Assembly: GCA_964542475.1 (NCBI GenBank)
Contig: CAZIUL010000041.1
Location: 1-36,145 of the forward strand
Direction: 5' to 3'
DNA: 36,145 nucleotides
DNA from: CAZIUL01 sp964542475
GTDB taxonomy: Bacteria > Planctomycetota > B15-G4 > CAYZWU01
Positions 1-8,717 of the stretch are shown here, in pieces. Made by a program: the position numbers and the translations under genes. The notes under the pieces are model-generated. The model was not told where the DNA came from, did no database searches, and worked only from the letters and a program-made list of their open reading frames with translations. Each line of letters starts with the position of its first letter. The stretch's first letter is position 1.

Positions 1-69
1 ACGCCAGTAGCCATTTCATGGCATACCCCTCGGGCAAACTGTAGAATATGAGTCAGACCGGAGGGAGAA

Positions 70-1479
70 ATGTTCGTACGATTCGCCACTGCCACAGCTC
101 TTCCAATTCTCCTGTTCGGGTGGGCATTGTCTAATCCTCCCGCCAATCCAGATTCGGTTAAGGACAGCTACGAAGAGCTTCGGCTGCAGATCGGTGACAA
201 GGTGGGCTGGCGGCACCTGCTGCTCGCGAACAAGCTGGAAGACATGAAAGTCTACCCGCTGGCGATGAAGCAGTTCCGACTGGCAGCCGCGCGCGCCGCG
301 GGTCCGAAGAAAGCGCTGGCCGAGAAGGCGGTGAAGGTGATGACCGAGATCCCGAAAGACAGGATAGAGAACTACTACCATTGGCCCACAAAGGGCGAAA
401 GGATCATGTACAGGCAAAAGGCGGCAGTGGAGCACAGAAGAGACCGGGAGGGATGGAAAAGACTGGCGGACTTCGCCGGCAACCACCCTGATGCCCTTTT
501 GAAGGAAGCTCTTGACGGCTACACGAGGCTTATCCAAGACAGCGGTGATCCGCTCAAGGTGGATGAGAAAGGAAGGATCCTGCTCGACGAGGGGCCTATT
601 CCGGAATTCATCTCCACGAAACTGTGCCAATCGCAAGGCACGCTGATCATCAACGGAGACACTTACCTGCGCAACGGATTCACAAGCTCCATCCCGGCGG
701 TCCGGACGTTGTATAATACAGAGTCCGAAAACATCAGGGTTTTCTACCAAGAGCACCCTGAGATAGCCGGTGATCTGCACGACCTGGTCAAAGAGCTTCA
801 CCGCTGCATGAAGAAAGACTTCGGGGACTGTCCGGATCGGCCGGTCACCCTCTTCGTGTTCACCGACCGGGATCTCTACGAGGACTGTTGTTTTGCATCC
901 AAGCTCAGCCCCAACAAGGCGAGCCTGAGTTTTACACGTAGAAACGACCTCCTCTCCGTGCTCTACATAGATGAGGAATCAGGAAAAAACGGTAGTAACC
1001 AGGATCTCCACTCACTCGCGATCCGGGAGTTCGTACGACTCTTTCACTACGGCATCACGCAACTCGTAATGCCTGACTGGTACATTGAGGGGCTCGCTCA
1101 CTCCTACGCCGGTCCGGGCGCCTTCAAATGGAACAGGGGCAGGCTCACTGTCAAGGGCGAGCTCGACCGTCTTGCGATAGCCCCGCTTCTCGAATCCTGC
1201 GGCATGCTATCTCTGGAGGATCTGCTCTTCACGGTGCAGACCAAAGGGAGCAGTGAAAGGACGCTCTCCTTCTACGCCCAATCCTGTGCCTTCCTGAAAT
1301 ACCTGAAGGCTGGCGCAGGCACAAAGATTTCGAGGAAGTTCAAAAACTGGGAGGAGGAGTGCTTCAGCAAGGCGCTTGATGAGAACGAAGCCCTGGAGCT
1401 GTTCCACAACGAGTTTATTAGCGATCTCTCCGGGTTGGAACACAAATTCCACGCATATCTGAAAAGGCTGTTCTTCTGA
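70..1479 (+). CDS. Secreted DUF1570-like protein with a degenerate zinc-protease motif
   Basis: The 469-residue protein starts with a signal peptide (about residues 1-22, MFVRFATATALPILLFGWAL). A GGAGGG ribosome site at 60-65 supports the ATG at 70. The C-terminal third resembles DUF1570 gluzincin-like proteins of planctomycetes: a helix where HExxH would sit, then a PDWYIEGLAHSY segment (about residues 335-346, matching the usual P-x-W-hydrophobic-x-EGLAxY), then a tail ending in AYLKRLFF. The zinc motif itself is altered: residues 318-323 read IREFVR, so both histidines are replaced, while Glu320 and the downstream Glu340 remain. The protein may therefore be a non-catalytic relative, or bind metal differently. 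It is followed after 108 bases by a membrane-anchored SGNH hydrolase. Family assignment is from motif pattern only; function is unknown. Confidence 0.72.
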   Translation: MFVRFATATALPILLFGWALSNPPANPDSVKDSYEELRLQIGDKVGWRHLLLANKLEDMKVYPLAMKQFRLAAARAAGPKKALAEKAVKVMTEIPKDRIENYYHWPTKGERIMYRQKAAVEHRRDREGWKRLADFAGNHPDALLKEALDGYTRLIQDSGDPLKVDEKGRILLDEGPIPEFISTKLCQSQGTLIINGDTYLRNGFTSSIPAVRTLYNTESENIRVFYQEHPEIAGDLHDLVKELHRCMKKDFGDCPDRPVTLFVFTDRDLYEDCCFASKLSPNKASLSFTRRNDLLSVLYIDEESGKNGSNQDLHSLAIREFVRLFHYGITQLVMPDWYIEGLAHSYAGPGAFKWNRGRLTVKGELDRLAIAPLLESCGMLSLEDLLFTVQTKGSSERTLSFYAQSCAFLKYLKAGAGTKISRKFKNWEEECFSKALDENEALELFHNEFISDLSGLEHKFHAYLKRLFF

Positions 1480-1570
1480 ACCGGGGGAGGGCGAAAGACC
1501 GGGGCCCGCCCGGACAAGAGGTTATGTCCCTGAAAAAAGCCGGGTGAAGTGCATGGTCGCGCCCGCGATC

Positions 1571-1579
1571 TGGTATACT
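1571..1579 (+). promoter_or_regulatory. Extended -10 promoter element, predicted leaderless start
   Basis: TGGTATACT is an extended -10 (TGn plus TATACT at 1574-1579). Counting seven bases downstream puts the transcription start near 1586, essentially at the ATG at 1588. No Shine-Dalgarno sequence lies between, so the SGNH hydrolase mRNA may be leaderless. No good -35 box is visible. Predicted from sequence only. Confidence 0.45.
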
Positions 1580-1587
1580 GATCAAGC

Positions 1588-2706
1588 ATGACGCTTGAAC
1601 GGAAAAAAGCATTGAGCCGCCGAAAGAAGGCGCTCTTCAGCCTGATCACCATGTTTGTGATCTTCGGCAGCGCCGAGGTCTCGCTCAGGCTGCTCGGAGT
1701 GCCAAAGGAGAAGTATGCGGCAAGGCGCTTCTTCTTCCCGCCCGAGCACCTGATCGGCAAGGCCTTCGACTGGGATCGCACCCTCTTCTGGACACTGGTG
1801 CCGGGTTTCGACGGCGCCTGGACCTTGAGGAAGCTGAGCTACACCTTCGAGGCCAGGATCCGGCCCGTGAACGAGAAGATGCGGGCCGCTTCATACCCGG
1901 ACCGGGAGTACTTCGACCGGGTCACCTGGGAGATCAACGGGAATGGGCATCGCGGGCCTGAGCAGGAACAGGGTCAAAAGACCATACTCTTTATCGGCAG
2001 CTCCGTGACCTTTGGCTGGGGTGTAAAGCACGAGGACTGCTTCGCGGGGCTGATCGGTAAGAAGCTAGAAGAGGGGGGGCACCGCGGATGGGCCGTGCTC
2101 AACCACGGGGTGCCGGGCTACTCCTCCTACCAGTGCCGGAAGAAGCTGGAGGAGCTGATCAGCGATGTGAAGCCCGCGATCATAATCCTGGAAGCGGGTA
2201 TCAACGACGGAGTGTACGCGCCATTGCGCAGCGACAAGGACCTGGAGTTCCTGAACCAGGGCTCCTTTGCCGGCCGCGTGATCGAGTGCTCGAACCTTAC
2301 TCTATGGTTCTACTACCTGGTCAACCAGCGCGGCGAGGAAGGGGGCGGTGCGGTGGCCGGGCCCCCCGACCGTTTCTACGCCACGAGCGTTTACATGCCG
2401 GGGCGCTGCCGCGTGGAGAAGGAGGACTTCATCGCGAACCTGGCGGCCGTGCAGGAGCTGGCCCGAAACGCCGGCGCAGAGGCCTACTTCATCTTTCCGG
2501 CTTTGTACAACGAATACGGGAGGGGCGTCCTTTTGAAGTCGGCGAACCACACCCACCCCCGCGAGATCGGGCTCTGCGACGCCTTGAAGGCGTTGGAGCA
2601 CGCCGATTACTTCCTGCCCTACGACGAGGCCCACCTTTCCCTGAAGGGTCACGAGCTCGCCGCGGATCTCATTTGGAAGCGGTTCCTCGAGGACGGCCTC
2701 TTCTGA
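1588..2706 (+). CDS. Membrane-anchored SGNH/GDSL-family hydrolase
   Basis: The 372-residue protein has a single N-terminal membrane segment (about residues 12-30, after a KKA/RRKK-rich start) followed by an extracytoplasmic SGNH-hydrolase domain. Visible blocks are FIGSSVTFGWG (block I, nucleophile Ser139 with the usual Asp of GDS replaced by Ser138), NHGVPGYSS (the conserved Gly block), EAGINDG (block III, Asn206 and Asp207) and YDEAHLSLKGH (block V, catalytic Asp346 and His349). All four catalytic positions are present, so it should be an active esterase or acyl-hydrolase, perhaps acting on acylated surface polysaccharide; the substrate cannot be read from sequence. There is no ribosome binding site; the ATG follows a -10 box almost directly. 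It converges with the EEP-family gene on the other strand. Confidence 0.82.
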   Translation: MTLERKKALSRRKKALFSLITMFVIFGSAEVSLRLLGVPKEKYAARRFFFPPEHLIGKAFDWDRTLFWTLVPGFDGAWTLRKLSYTFEARIRPVNEKMRAASYPDREYFDRVTWEINGNGHRGPEQEQGQKTILFIGSSVTFGWGVKHEDCFAGLIGKKLEEGGHRGWAVLNHGVPGYSSYQCRKKLEELISDVKPAIIILEAGINDGVYAPLRSDKDLEFLNQGSFAGRVIECSNLTLWFYYLVNQRGEEGGGAVAGPPDRFYATSVYMPGRCRVEKEDFIANLAAVQELARNAGAEAYFIFPALYNEYGRGVLLKSANHTHPREIGLCDALKALEHADYFLPYDEAHLSLKGHELAADLIWKRFLEDGLF

Positions 2707-2777
2707 CCTTTGTCCTCAGACGTCTTTCTCGATAAATGGTGGAAAACAGATTTTTTTTCGGTCGGAAGGCTTACGGG

Positions 2778-4373
2778 TTAAGGCTCAAAGTAGATCGACA
2801 CCGGATTCGACACGAAGTCGTAGTGGTAATACAAAAGGTAGGCAAAGTACATGGTGACGCCCACGATTTCCGGGGGAAGCGGGCCGTAGGTGTTCATCTG
2901 TGCAGATGCGAGGCCTTGTCCGGTGAGTGTTCCGTAGAAGCCGATAAGCGCGGGGGAGTTCGCGTTGTTTAGCAGATAGCCGGTCAAGACATCCCAGTTC
3001 AGCGGAAGGGTGACCTGTCCGCCCGGCAGGGGAAAACCCGGGCTGGTACCGGTGACGCTTCCGAGGAGAAAGTAGTTGCGCCCCCCGTTCTGGGTTCCCG
3101 CGTCCATGGAGAAGCTGGCGATGCCGCCAACCGCTGCGGAGATCACGGATGTATCGCACGCGAGCGGCGGGGCGGGAAGCGCGAAATCCGCGATCACGGG
3201 GGTGTGGTCCGACGTGTAGTCGCTTGCCAGATACGGGTAGTTCGGAAAGTTGAGCACCTCGGGAGGCTGCTGGCTGTTGCTGAGCCCGGCCGAGTGATAA
3301 AGAAAGGCGCGGCTGAGCCCCGCGATGCTGTCCTGCCAGGCGATATAGTCGAGCTTGGAGGATGAGCCGTAGGTATGCGTATCCCCGGTGATCGGGTGAG
3401 ACGCGGCATCGTAAACGCTGTCGGAACCGTCCCTGTCAACGCCGTCGGATGCGGTGTTCTCGTGGTACTCCGCCCTCTTCAGCCAGAGCGCCGGGCCGTC
3501 GCGGCCGTTCTTGCTTTCGTCCTCGTTCCAGTCACCGCCGATGATCACGGGCGTGTTCTCGTCAAGGATATCCGTGGCCTTCGGGTTCTCGTATATCTTG
3601 CCGTATGGGTCAGGGATTCCCGTGCCCGCGCCGTTGTACCAGTGGTCGATGAAGTAGGCCACGTTCTGGGCCGCTTCCAGGCGCTGCTGTTCGTTGCCTG
3701 AACCGCTACCCGCTTTCAGGTGCGCGCATCCAACGACCAGGTCTCCCGAATACTGCGAATCAGGCAGGCCGATTTCAGCGAACATGAACCCTCGGATGCC
3801 GCCGTTTCCGCCTGGTGCGTACTTGTGGGACTGAATGTACGGGATGTCGCTGTAGTTGTCCTTGGTGTCGCCGTTCAGGTCGGTGAACGGAAAGCGGCTG
3901 ACGATGACGTTCCGGTTGTACCAGTCGGTTTCAGAGCTGACAAAGAAATACGGAAGCGTATAGCCGGGTGCGTACTTCTGAACGTAAGCGGTGACCGGAG
4001 TGTACCCGTTGAACGGATCGAGCCCGCCGTTGAAGAACAGGTCCAGGGTGGTTTCCAGGTCGGCAACGCTGTCAACGCTTCTTGACCCATCACCGCTCAG
4101 GTCGCCGGTTTCCTGCAGGATAAGAACATCAGGCCTCATGCCCGCGACAATGACCGCCATGCCTGTCCAGCTGTTCTTCGCTTCCTGCTTGTCAGCGGTC
4201 GAGCACATGGCATCGTAAACGTTCCAGGTCATTACCCGGATGTGGCCGGGATCGTCCTTGCCCCACTCGCCGTTGTCCGGATCCCACTGGGCAAGACACA
4301 GGGGAGCAGGACCGCAAAGACAAAATGTAACAAGGACAGCGAAGAGGCGGATGTGTCGGCTGCAGATTTTCAT
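2778..4373 (-). CDS. Secreted endonuclease/exonuclease/phosphatase (EEP) family protein with C-terminal extracellular domain
   Basis: Starting at the ATG at 4373 (AGAGGAA ribosome site just upstream) gives 531 residues beginning with a clear signal peptide (about residues 1-29, ending CLAQ). The EEP core carries the whole active site: MTWNVYDAM (Asn51), ILQETGD (Glu88), GCAHLKAG (His218), IIGGDWNED (Asp281, Asn283), KLDYI (Asp342) and SDHTPVI (Asp389, His390). Such Mg-dependent enzymes are DNase I-like nucleases, phosphatases or phospholipases; which applies here is not decidable from motifs. From about residue 402 a 125-residue C-terminal domain follows that recurs at the end of the beta-helix protein at 19365-21266. 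The gene is divergent from the cytidine deaminase gene, which makes a role in extracellular nucleic-acid breakdown attractive but unproven. Upstream in-frame ATGs to 4439 exist but would mask the signal peptide. Confidence 0.85.
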   Translation of the reverse strand: MKICSRHIRLFAVLVTFCLCGPAPLCLAQWDPDNGEWGKDDPGHIRVMTWNVYDAMCSTADKQEAKNSWTGMAVIVAGMRPDVLILQETGDLSGDGSRSVDSVADLETTLDLFFNGGLDPFNGYTPVTAYVQKYAPGYTLPYFFVSSETDWYNRNVIVSRFPFTDLNGDTKDNYSDIPYIQSHKYAPGGNGGIRGFMFAEIGLPDSQYSGDLVVGCAHLKAGSGSGNEQQRLEAAQNVAYFIDHWYNGAGTGIPDPYGKIYENPKATDILDENTPVIIGGDWNEDESKNGRDGPALWLKRAEYHENTASDGVDRDGSDSVYDAASHPITGDTHTYGSSSKLDYIAWQDSIAGLSRAFLYHSAGLSNSQQPPEVLNFPNYPYLASDYTSDHTPVIADFALPAPPLACDTSVISAAVGGIASFSMDAGTQNGGRNYFLLGSVTGTSPGFPLPGGQVTLPLNWDVLTGYLLNNANSPALIGFYGTLTGQGLASAQMNTYGPLPPEIVGVTMYFAYLLYYHYDFVSNPVSIYFEP

Positions 4374-4459
4374 CGTGTTCCTCTGACGTTTAACCGGGCT
4401 GCGCAAAAGGTGTTTCATGGCAAAGCGCGACATGTGCAATGCACTGATCGAGCGGGCCT

Positions 4460-4468
4460 ATTATAGCA
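4460..4468 (-). promoter_or_regulatory. Extended -10 promoter for the EEP-family gene
   Basis: On the minus strand the bases read TGCTATAAT, a consensus extended -10 with a perfect TATAAT at 4460-4465. The transcription start would be near 4452, giving a leader of about 80 bases to the ATG at 4373. No consensus -35 is seen at 17 bases. The same intergenic region must also hold the promoter of the divergent cytidine deaminase gene, where a TAAAAT lies at 4520-4525. Confidence 0.5.
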
Positions 4469-4561
4469 ATATTTAAGCATGAGGCACCTGTTTTTTGTTT
4501 AAAAAGCAGGTATCCCATTTAAAATACAGGTGGTTACACGACTGAATGTTAGGACCGGAAC

Positions 4562-4996
4562 ATGACATTGAACAATGTGGAAGAGCTCGAAAACGCTGCC
4601 AGGGCAGCCATGAAGAGAGCGTACGCCCCGCATTCGAGGTTCAGGGTGGGCGCGGTCGTGAAGAGCGGCACCGGGCGGATCTATTCCGGCTGCAACATCG
4701 AGAACCCCTCCTACGGTTTGACCATCTGCGCCGAGAGGTGCGCGATCTTCAAGATGGTAAGCGAGGGGGAGAGGGAGATAAAAGAGCTTTTTGTAGTCAC
4801 GGACAGCGAAAAGCTCCTTTTCCCGTGCGGTGCCTGCCGCCAGGTCATCGCCGAGTTTTCTTCCAAGAGCACAAAGGTCCACATCTCGAACAGGCAGGGG
4901 CAAAGAAAGGAATCCACAGTGGACGAGCTGATCCCCGACTGCTTTTCCCTGGAGGAGCGCGCTGATGACGGACCTGATCAGCTTCGGGAACCGTAA
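4562..4996 (+). CDS. cdd: Cytidine deaminase
   Basis: The 144-residue protein has the complete homotetrameric cytidine deaminase signature. Zinc ligand and catalytic base sit in TICAERCAIF (Cys56, Glu58) and the other two zinc ligands in PCGACRQ (Cys89, Cys92); the substrate-binding FRVGAVV and GCNIENPSYG segments are also present. It converts cytidine and deoxycytidine to uridine and deoxyuridine in the cytoplasm. The length is slightly above the usual 130-135 residues, with a short extension after the core. An AGGA at about 4551 precedes the ATG. It heads a forward run that includes pyrimidine-nucleoside phosphorylase two genes on, which is the enzyme that would take its product, so the two probably form one salvage route. 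Confidence 0.95.
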   Translation: MTLNNVEELENAARAAMKRAYAPHSRFRVGAVVKSGTGRIYSGCNIENPSYGLTICAERCAIFKMVSEGEREIKELFVVTDSEKLLFPCGACRQVIAEFSSKSTKVHISNRQGQRKESTVDELIPDCFSLEERADDGPDQLREP

Positions 4997-5014
4997 CGGG
5001 CCTTTGAATTTTTG

Positions 5015-6547
5015 ATGAACAAGCATGCACACATAAAGCTCGATAAAGGCTTGCTGCTCCTGGCTGTTTCAACGACTATTACCTTTATCCTGTTTTTAAT
5101 CTTGCGGATTATTTCCGTGGAGCCCGGCTGTGATTTCGGCATTGATGTTTTTTACCATATTAAAGCGGGTGACCTGTTTCCTTTTTTGTCTACTACAAAA
5201 CAGTTCCCGTGGACCGAAATGTCAAGCTGGAAACTACAGTTTTATGATAAGGAGCTGGGTTTTCATGCAATCATATACGCCCTGAGGCAGCTAAGTGATT
5301 TTGCCGGCATTTCGCTTGATGCCCCATTTAATTTTATTGACGCGGTTTTTGTTATTGCCTTGATCTTGACGGCTGCAATAGGAAGCTATGTATATTTCAA
5401 ACCGTTGAGTTTTATTGTGCCCCCGGTTCTGGTTTTTGCATTTCCCCTGTATTTCGAAAAACTAAACACCATACGCCCGTTTCTCCTATCGATGATTTTG
5501 TTCATGACGGTGATTTTCATATTAATGTCGGAGAAGACAATAATATTCAAATGTGTTTCAATGTTCCTGTTTGGATGGCTGTATTCCATCTGCTATTCGG
5601 TTCCGCATGTATTATTCATTCCGGTGGCCTCTTATTTAGCCGCGGATGTCATCAAAAAAAGAAAGACGCGGATAATTCCGGCCCTGTTTTTGGCGTGTAC
5701 CTGGGCGATAGGAATCGCGGTGGGGTTTTTTATCCATCCGCAATTCCCCAACACCTATACAGGATGGTATATCCAGGGCATCGAGGTGGTGAGAAAGATC
5801 CTCGGTTTAAGCGGATCGGAGGTCGGTCTCGGGGCAGGCCTGGGATCTCCGGAGCTCTGGATGATCTCGCAGAATTTCATGCTGTTTGTAATATTGGCGG
5901 CAAACACGGCGCTTTTCGCCTGTAACGGAAACAGGTCAAGAAACTCCGTGTTTTTGTTGATAACACAGATAGTCATGACGACCGGATTCTTTTTCAGCAA
6001 GAGGTGTGTGGAGTATGCCGCCCCGGTCGCTGTGATTGGTTTGGTGTATATTCTTCACGATTATTTCAATCAAAAGCCCGATGCAAGATTTACTAGGATA
6101 TTTTGTAAATTAAAGTCATTATCGTGCGCAGTTGTAATATTCTTATTAATAGCAGTGCCGATAAACGCGAACTATCTGGTGAAAACATATATGCTGCCTC
6201 CATGTTACGGTTTCGCAAAATGGGCGGCTGAAAACCTGGAAGACGGCACATATGTCGGCCTGCTGCACTGGGGTGATTTTCCGAGAATGTTTTATGTTGC
6301 CGACCGGTACAAGTATTCCATGGCGCTCGATCCGATGTTTTCTTATTATATTTATCCCGAGAGGACAAAGAATATAGAAAAATTCAGGCTGTTGGAAAAA
6401 CAGTTGACCCCGCGTGAATTATCGGAAGCACTTGGCACCAACATAGTGTATGCTTCAAAATTTGATAACAACGCCGTTATGAGTCTTCTGGATCAGGGAG
6501 CAAACCTTATATATTATGACAAGGATGGATATGTTTTAGAGCTGTAA
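5015..6547 (+). CDS. Polytopic membrane protein, GT-C glycosyltransferase-like
   Basis: The roughly 510-residue integral membrane protein has about ten hydrophobic segments. The first extracytoplasmic loop contains GIDVFYHIKAGD, the acidic/aromatic first-loop pattern of GT-C lipid-linked sugar transferases, and the C-terminal soluble tail (WAAENLEDGTYVGLLHWGDF and onward) resembles the end of ArnT/PMT-like proteins. Donor and acceptor are unknown. ATG at 5015 is chosen; TTG at 5012 is in frame, and no strong ribosome site is visible. The gene is clearly AT-richer than both neighbours, with many TTT, ATT and AAA codons, yet it sits only 19 bases after cdd and 3 bases before deoA. It looks like a later insertion into a pyrimidine salvage operon. 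The assignment rests on topology and loop pattern rather than a full-family match. Confidence 0.62.
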   Translation: MNKHAHIKLDKGLLLLAVSTTITFILFLILRIISVEPGCDFGIDVFYHIKAGDLFPFLSTTKQFPWTEMSSWKLQFYDKELGFHAIIYALRQLSDFAGISLDAPFNFIDAVFVIALILTAAIGSYVYFKPLSFIVPPVLVFAFPLYFEKLNTIRPFLLSMILFMTVIFILMSEKTIIFKCVSMFLFGWLYSICYSVPHVLFIPVASYLAADVIKKRKTRIIPALFLACTWAIGIAVGFFIHPQFPNTYTGWYIQGIEVVRKILGLSGSEVGLGAGLGSPELWMISQNFMLFVILAANTALFACNGNRSRNSVFLLITQIVMTTGFFFSKRCVEYAAPVAVIGLVYILHDYFNQKPDARFTRIFCKLKSLSCAVVIFLLIAVPINANYLVKTYMLPPCYGFAKWAAENLEDGTYVGLLHWGDFPRMFYVADRYKYSMALDPMFSYYIYPERTKNIEKFRLLEKQLTPRELSEALGTNIVYASKFDNNAVMSLLDQGANLIYYDKDGYVLEL

Positions 6548-6550
6548 TAT

Positions 6551-7897
6551 ATGACCTGTCAATACGAAAACAAAATATACGAGATCATTTCGAAAAAGCG
6601 CGACGGAGAGCGCCTGACCAGGGATGAGATCCGGGATGCACTGCTGGGGTATGCGGAGGGGAGCATCCCCGACTACCAGATGTCCGCGCTCTTGATGGCC
6701 GTCTATATCCGCGGCCTTGACAATGTCGAGCTTGCCGATTTCATTGAAACCATGATAGCTTCCGGGGGCCGGATCTCCCTGGATGAGGTGCCCGGAAAAA
6801 AGATAGACAAGCATTCCACGGGCGGGGTCGGCGACAAGACCAGCCTTGTCCTGGCGCCGCTCGTTGCGGCCTGCGGGGTGAATGTGCCCATGGTATCAGG
6901 AAGGGGGCTCGGGCACACGGGAGGAACTCTCGACAAGCTGGAATCGATCCCGGGCATGAACGTTTCAATCACCGAACAGAGGCTAGTGGAGGTTCTGTGC
7001 GACGCGGGCATGGTGATATGCGGGCAGACCCGGAACATCGCACCTGTTGACGGCGCGCTGTACGCTTTGCGCGACGCGACCGCCACGGTGGGAAGCGTGC
7101 CCCTGATCGTATCGAGCATAATGAGCAAGAAGCTGGCAGTTGGAACGGATGCCATAGTGCTCGACGTAAAGACCGGTGAGGGCGCGTTCATGCGCGAAGC
7201 AAGGGACGCGATCGAGCTGTGCCGGGCGTTGGTGGAGGCGGGAAGGCGGGCCGGCCGTGCAACCACGGGATTGATCACGGAGATGAACCAGCCGCTCGGA
7301 AGGGCTGTGGGGAACTCAATCGAGGTGATCGAGGCGATCGAGGCGCTGAAGGGCAACGGCCCTGATGACCTTATGGAGGTTGTTTTCCCGCTCGGAGCGT
7401 GCATGCTGGAGGCGGCGGGCGCTGTGAAAAGCCGGGAACAGGCCTTTGAAAGGCTGAAGCGCGCGCTCGACTCGATGGAAGCGCTCGACAGGTTCGAGAG
7501 GTTCATCTGCGCGCAGGGAGGGGATCCGGGCGTGTGCCGCGATTACAGCCTCTTTCCGGCGAGCGATATCCGCGAGCCTGTCAAGGCGCGGGAAGCCGGG
7601 TACGTGTCAAGGATAGATGCGCACCGCGTGGGCATGGCAGCCGTGGAGGTCGGGGCGGGCAGGGCTGCAAAAGAGTCCTTGATCGACCATGCGGCCGGGT
7701 TTTCGTTCGTGAAAAAGATCGGGGATGCTGTTGAGGTCGGGGAGACCGTCCTGACAATACACGCGAACGATGAAGCGCGCCTCGAGAAGGCGAAGATGCG
7801 CCTGGAAGGAGCGGTGGAGGTTTCCCCGGATAGACCTTCGCGGATGAAAATGATACGGTTCCATGTGGACCCGGACGGTGTACATGACTGGGAGTAA
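6551..7897 (+). CDS. deoA: Pyrimidine-nucleoside (thymidine) phosphorylase
   Basis: The 448-residue protein matches the thymidine/pyrimidine-nucleoside phosphorylase family end to end. The N-terminal helical domain includes IISKKRDGERLTRDEI and YQMSALLMAVYIRGL; the phosphate-binding stretch KHSTGGVGDKTSL and SGRGLGHTGGTLDK follow; then LYALRDATATVGS and SKKLAVGTDAIVLDVKTGEGAFM; and finally the PYNP C-terminal domain (GYVSRIDAHRVGMAAVEVGAGR). It cleaves thymidine, deoxyuridine or uridine with phosphate to base and (deoxy)ribose-1-phosphate. Whether it is the thymidine-specific or the broad pyrimidine (pdp) type cannot be settled here. The start lies 3 bases after the preceding stop without an obvious ribosome site, suggesting translational coupling. 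Confidence 0.95.
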   Translation: MTCQYENKIYEIISKKRDGERLTRDEIRDALLGYAEGSIPDYQMSALLMAVYIRGLDNVELADFIETMIASGGRISLDEVPGKKIDKHSTGGVGDKTSLVLAPLVAACGVNVPMVSGRGLGHTGGTLDKLESIPGMNVSITEQRLVEVLCDAGMVICGQTRNIAPVDGALYALRDATATVGSVPLIVSSIMSKKLAVGTDAIVLDVKTGEGAFMREARDAIELCRALVEAGRRAGRATTGLITEMNQPLGRAVGNSIEVIEAIEALKGNGPDDLMEVVFPLGACMLEAAGAVKSREQAFERLKRALDSMEALDRFERFICAQGGDPGVCRDYSLFPASDIREPVKAREAGYVSRIDAHRVGMAAVEVGAGRAAKESLIDHAAGFSFVKKIGDAVEVGETVLTIHANDEARLEKAKMRLEGAVEVSPDRPSRMKMIRFHVDPDGVHDWE

Positions 7898-7927
7898 AAC
7901 CACCGCGGCATTCTGGAGGTTTAAAAA

Positions 7928-8686
7928 ATGGCAAAAGACGCCTTCGACATCTTGATTCTCAACGGCCGCCCCGCAGCGGGCAAGTCAGAGGTAATCGACT
8001 ATCTCAAGGGCTGCACGGCCAAGGACAGGCTCGATCGCTTTCACATCAGCAGGTTCGATGAGCTCGATGACTTCTGCATCCTGTGGGAGCGGTTCGAGGA
8101 CGACGACATCTTTGAAAAACACGGCAAGCCCCGCCTCGTCTCTGACACGCGTTTCACCTACAAGGGCAAAACACACGAGGGGTACGTGTTCAAGGACAAG
8201 TTCTTCTGGAACTTCCTGATCGAGAAGTTCAACCTCGAATACTCGAAGATGCTAAGGAATGATCCGGCTTACCACGAGAAGAGCACCGTTTTCATCGAGT
8301 TCTCCCGCGGCTCCGAGCACGGCGGGTTCAAGACGGCGTACGATTTTCTTTCGGAAGAGATACTCGAACGCGCGGCGGTGCTGTACATCAACTGCTCGTG
8401 GGATGAGTCGCTCCGCAAGAACCGCAGGCGCTTCAATCCGGACAAGCCGGACAGCGTGCTCGAGCACGGGCTCGAGGACATGAAGCTGGAGATGCTCTAC
8501 AAGGAATCGGACTGGGAGGAGTTCTCCTCGGCTGACCCGGGGTTTCTGAAGGTGAAGGGCATCGATGTGCCGTACGCCGTGTTTCAGAACGAGCCCGAAA
8601 TCACGGACCAGCCCGAGAAGCTCGGCGCCCACCTGGAAGAGGTGCTGAACCGCCTGTGGAAAATCCGGAGCGGGAGCGGGGAGTAA
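7928..8686 (+). CDS. P-loop NTPase, small-molecule kinase-like, unknown substrate
   Basis: The 252-residue soluble protein opens with a Walker A motif, LNGRPAAGKSEV (Gly13 to Ser20), directly after a hydrophobic strand, as in nucleoside and nucleotide kinases. Downstream there is a basic CSWDESLRKNRRRF stretch (about residues 157-170) that could act as the LID region, and a VFIEFSRGSEHGG strand that may carry Walker B-like function. I do not recognise a named family. GGAGGT at 7914-7919 gives a well-spaced ribosome site. It lies 30 bases after deoA and 31 bases before a transporter, so a role in phosphorylating a salvaged nucleoside or sugar is plausible, but this is inferred from context only. 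Confidence 0.7.
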   Translation: MAKDAFDILILNGRPAAGKSEVIDYLKGCTAKDRLDRFHISRFDELDDFCILWERFEDDDIFEKHGKPRLVSDTRFTYKGKTHEGYVFKDKFFWNFLIEKFNLEYSKMLRNDPAYHEKSTVFIEFSRGSEHGGFKTAYDFLSEEILERAAVLYINCSWDESLRKNRRRFNPDKPDSVLEHGLEDMKLEMLYKESDWEEFSSADPGFLKVKGIDVPYAVFQNEPEITDQPEKLGAHLEEVLNRLWKIRSGSGE

Positions 8687-8717
8687 AACAAAAAACAACT
8701 TTCTAGGAAAAGCGTTC

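Noticed and set aside
2749..2758. T tract after the SGNH gene as intrinsic terminator
   Set aside because: No stable stem lies directly before the ATTTTTTTT run.
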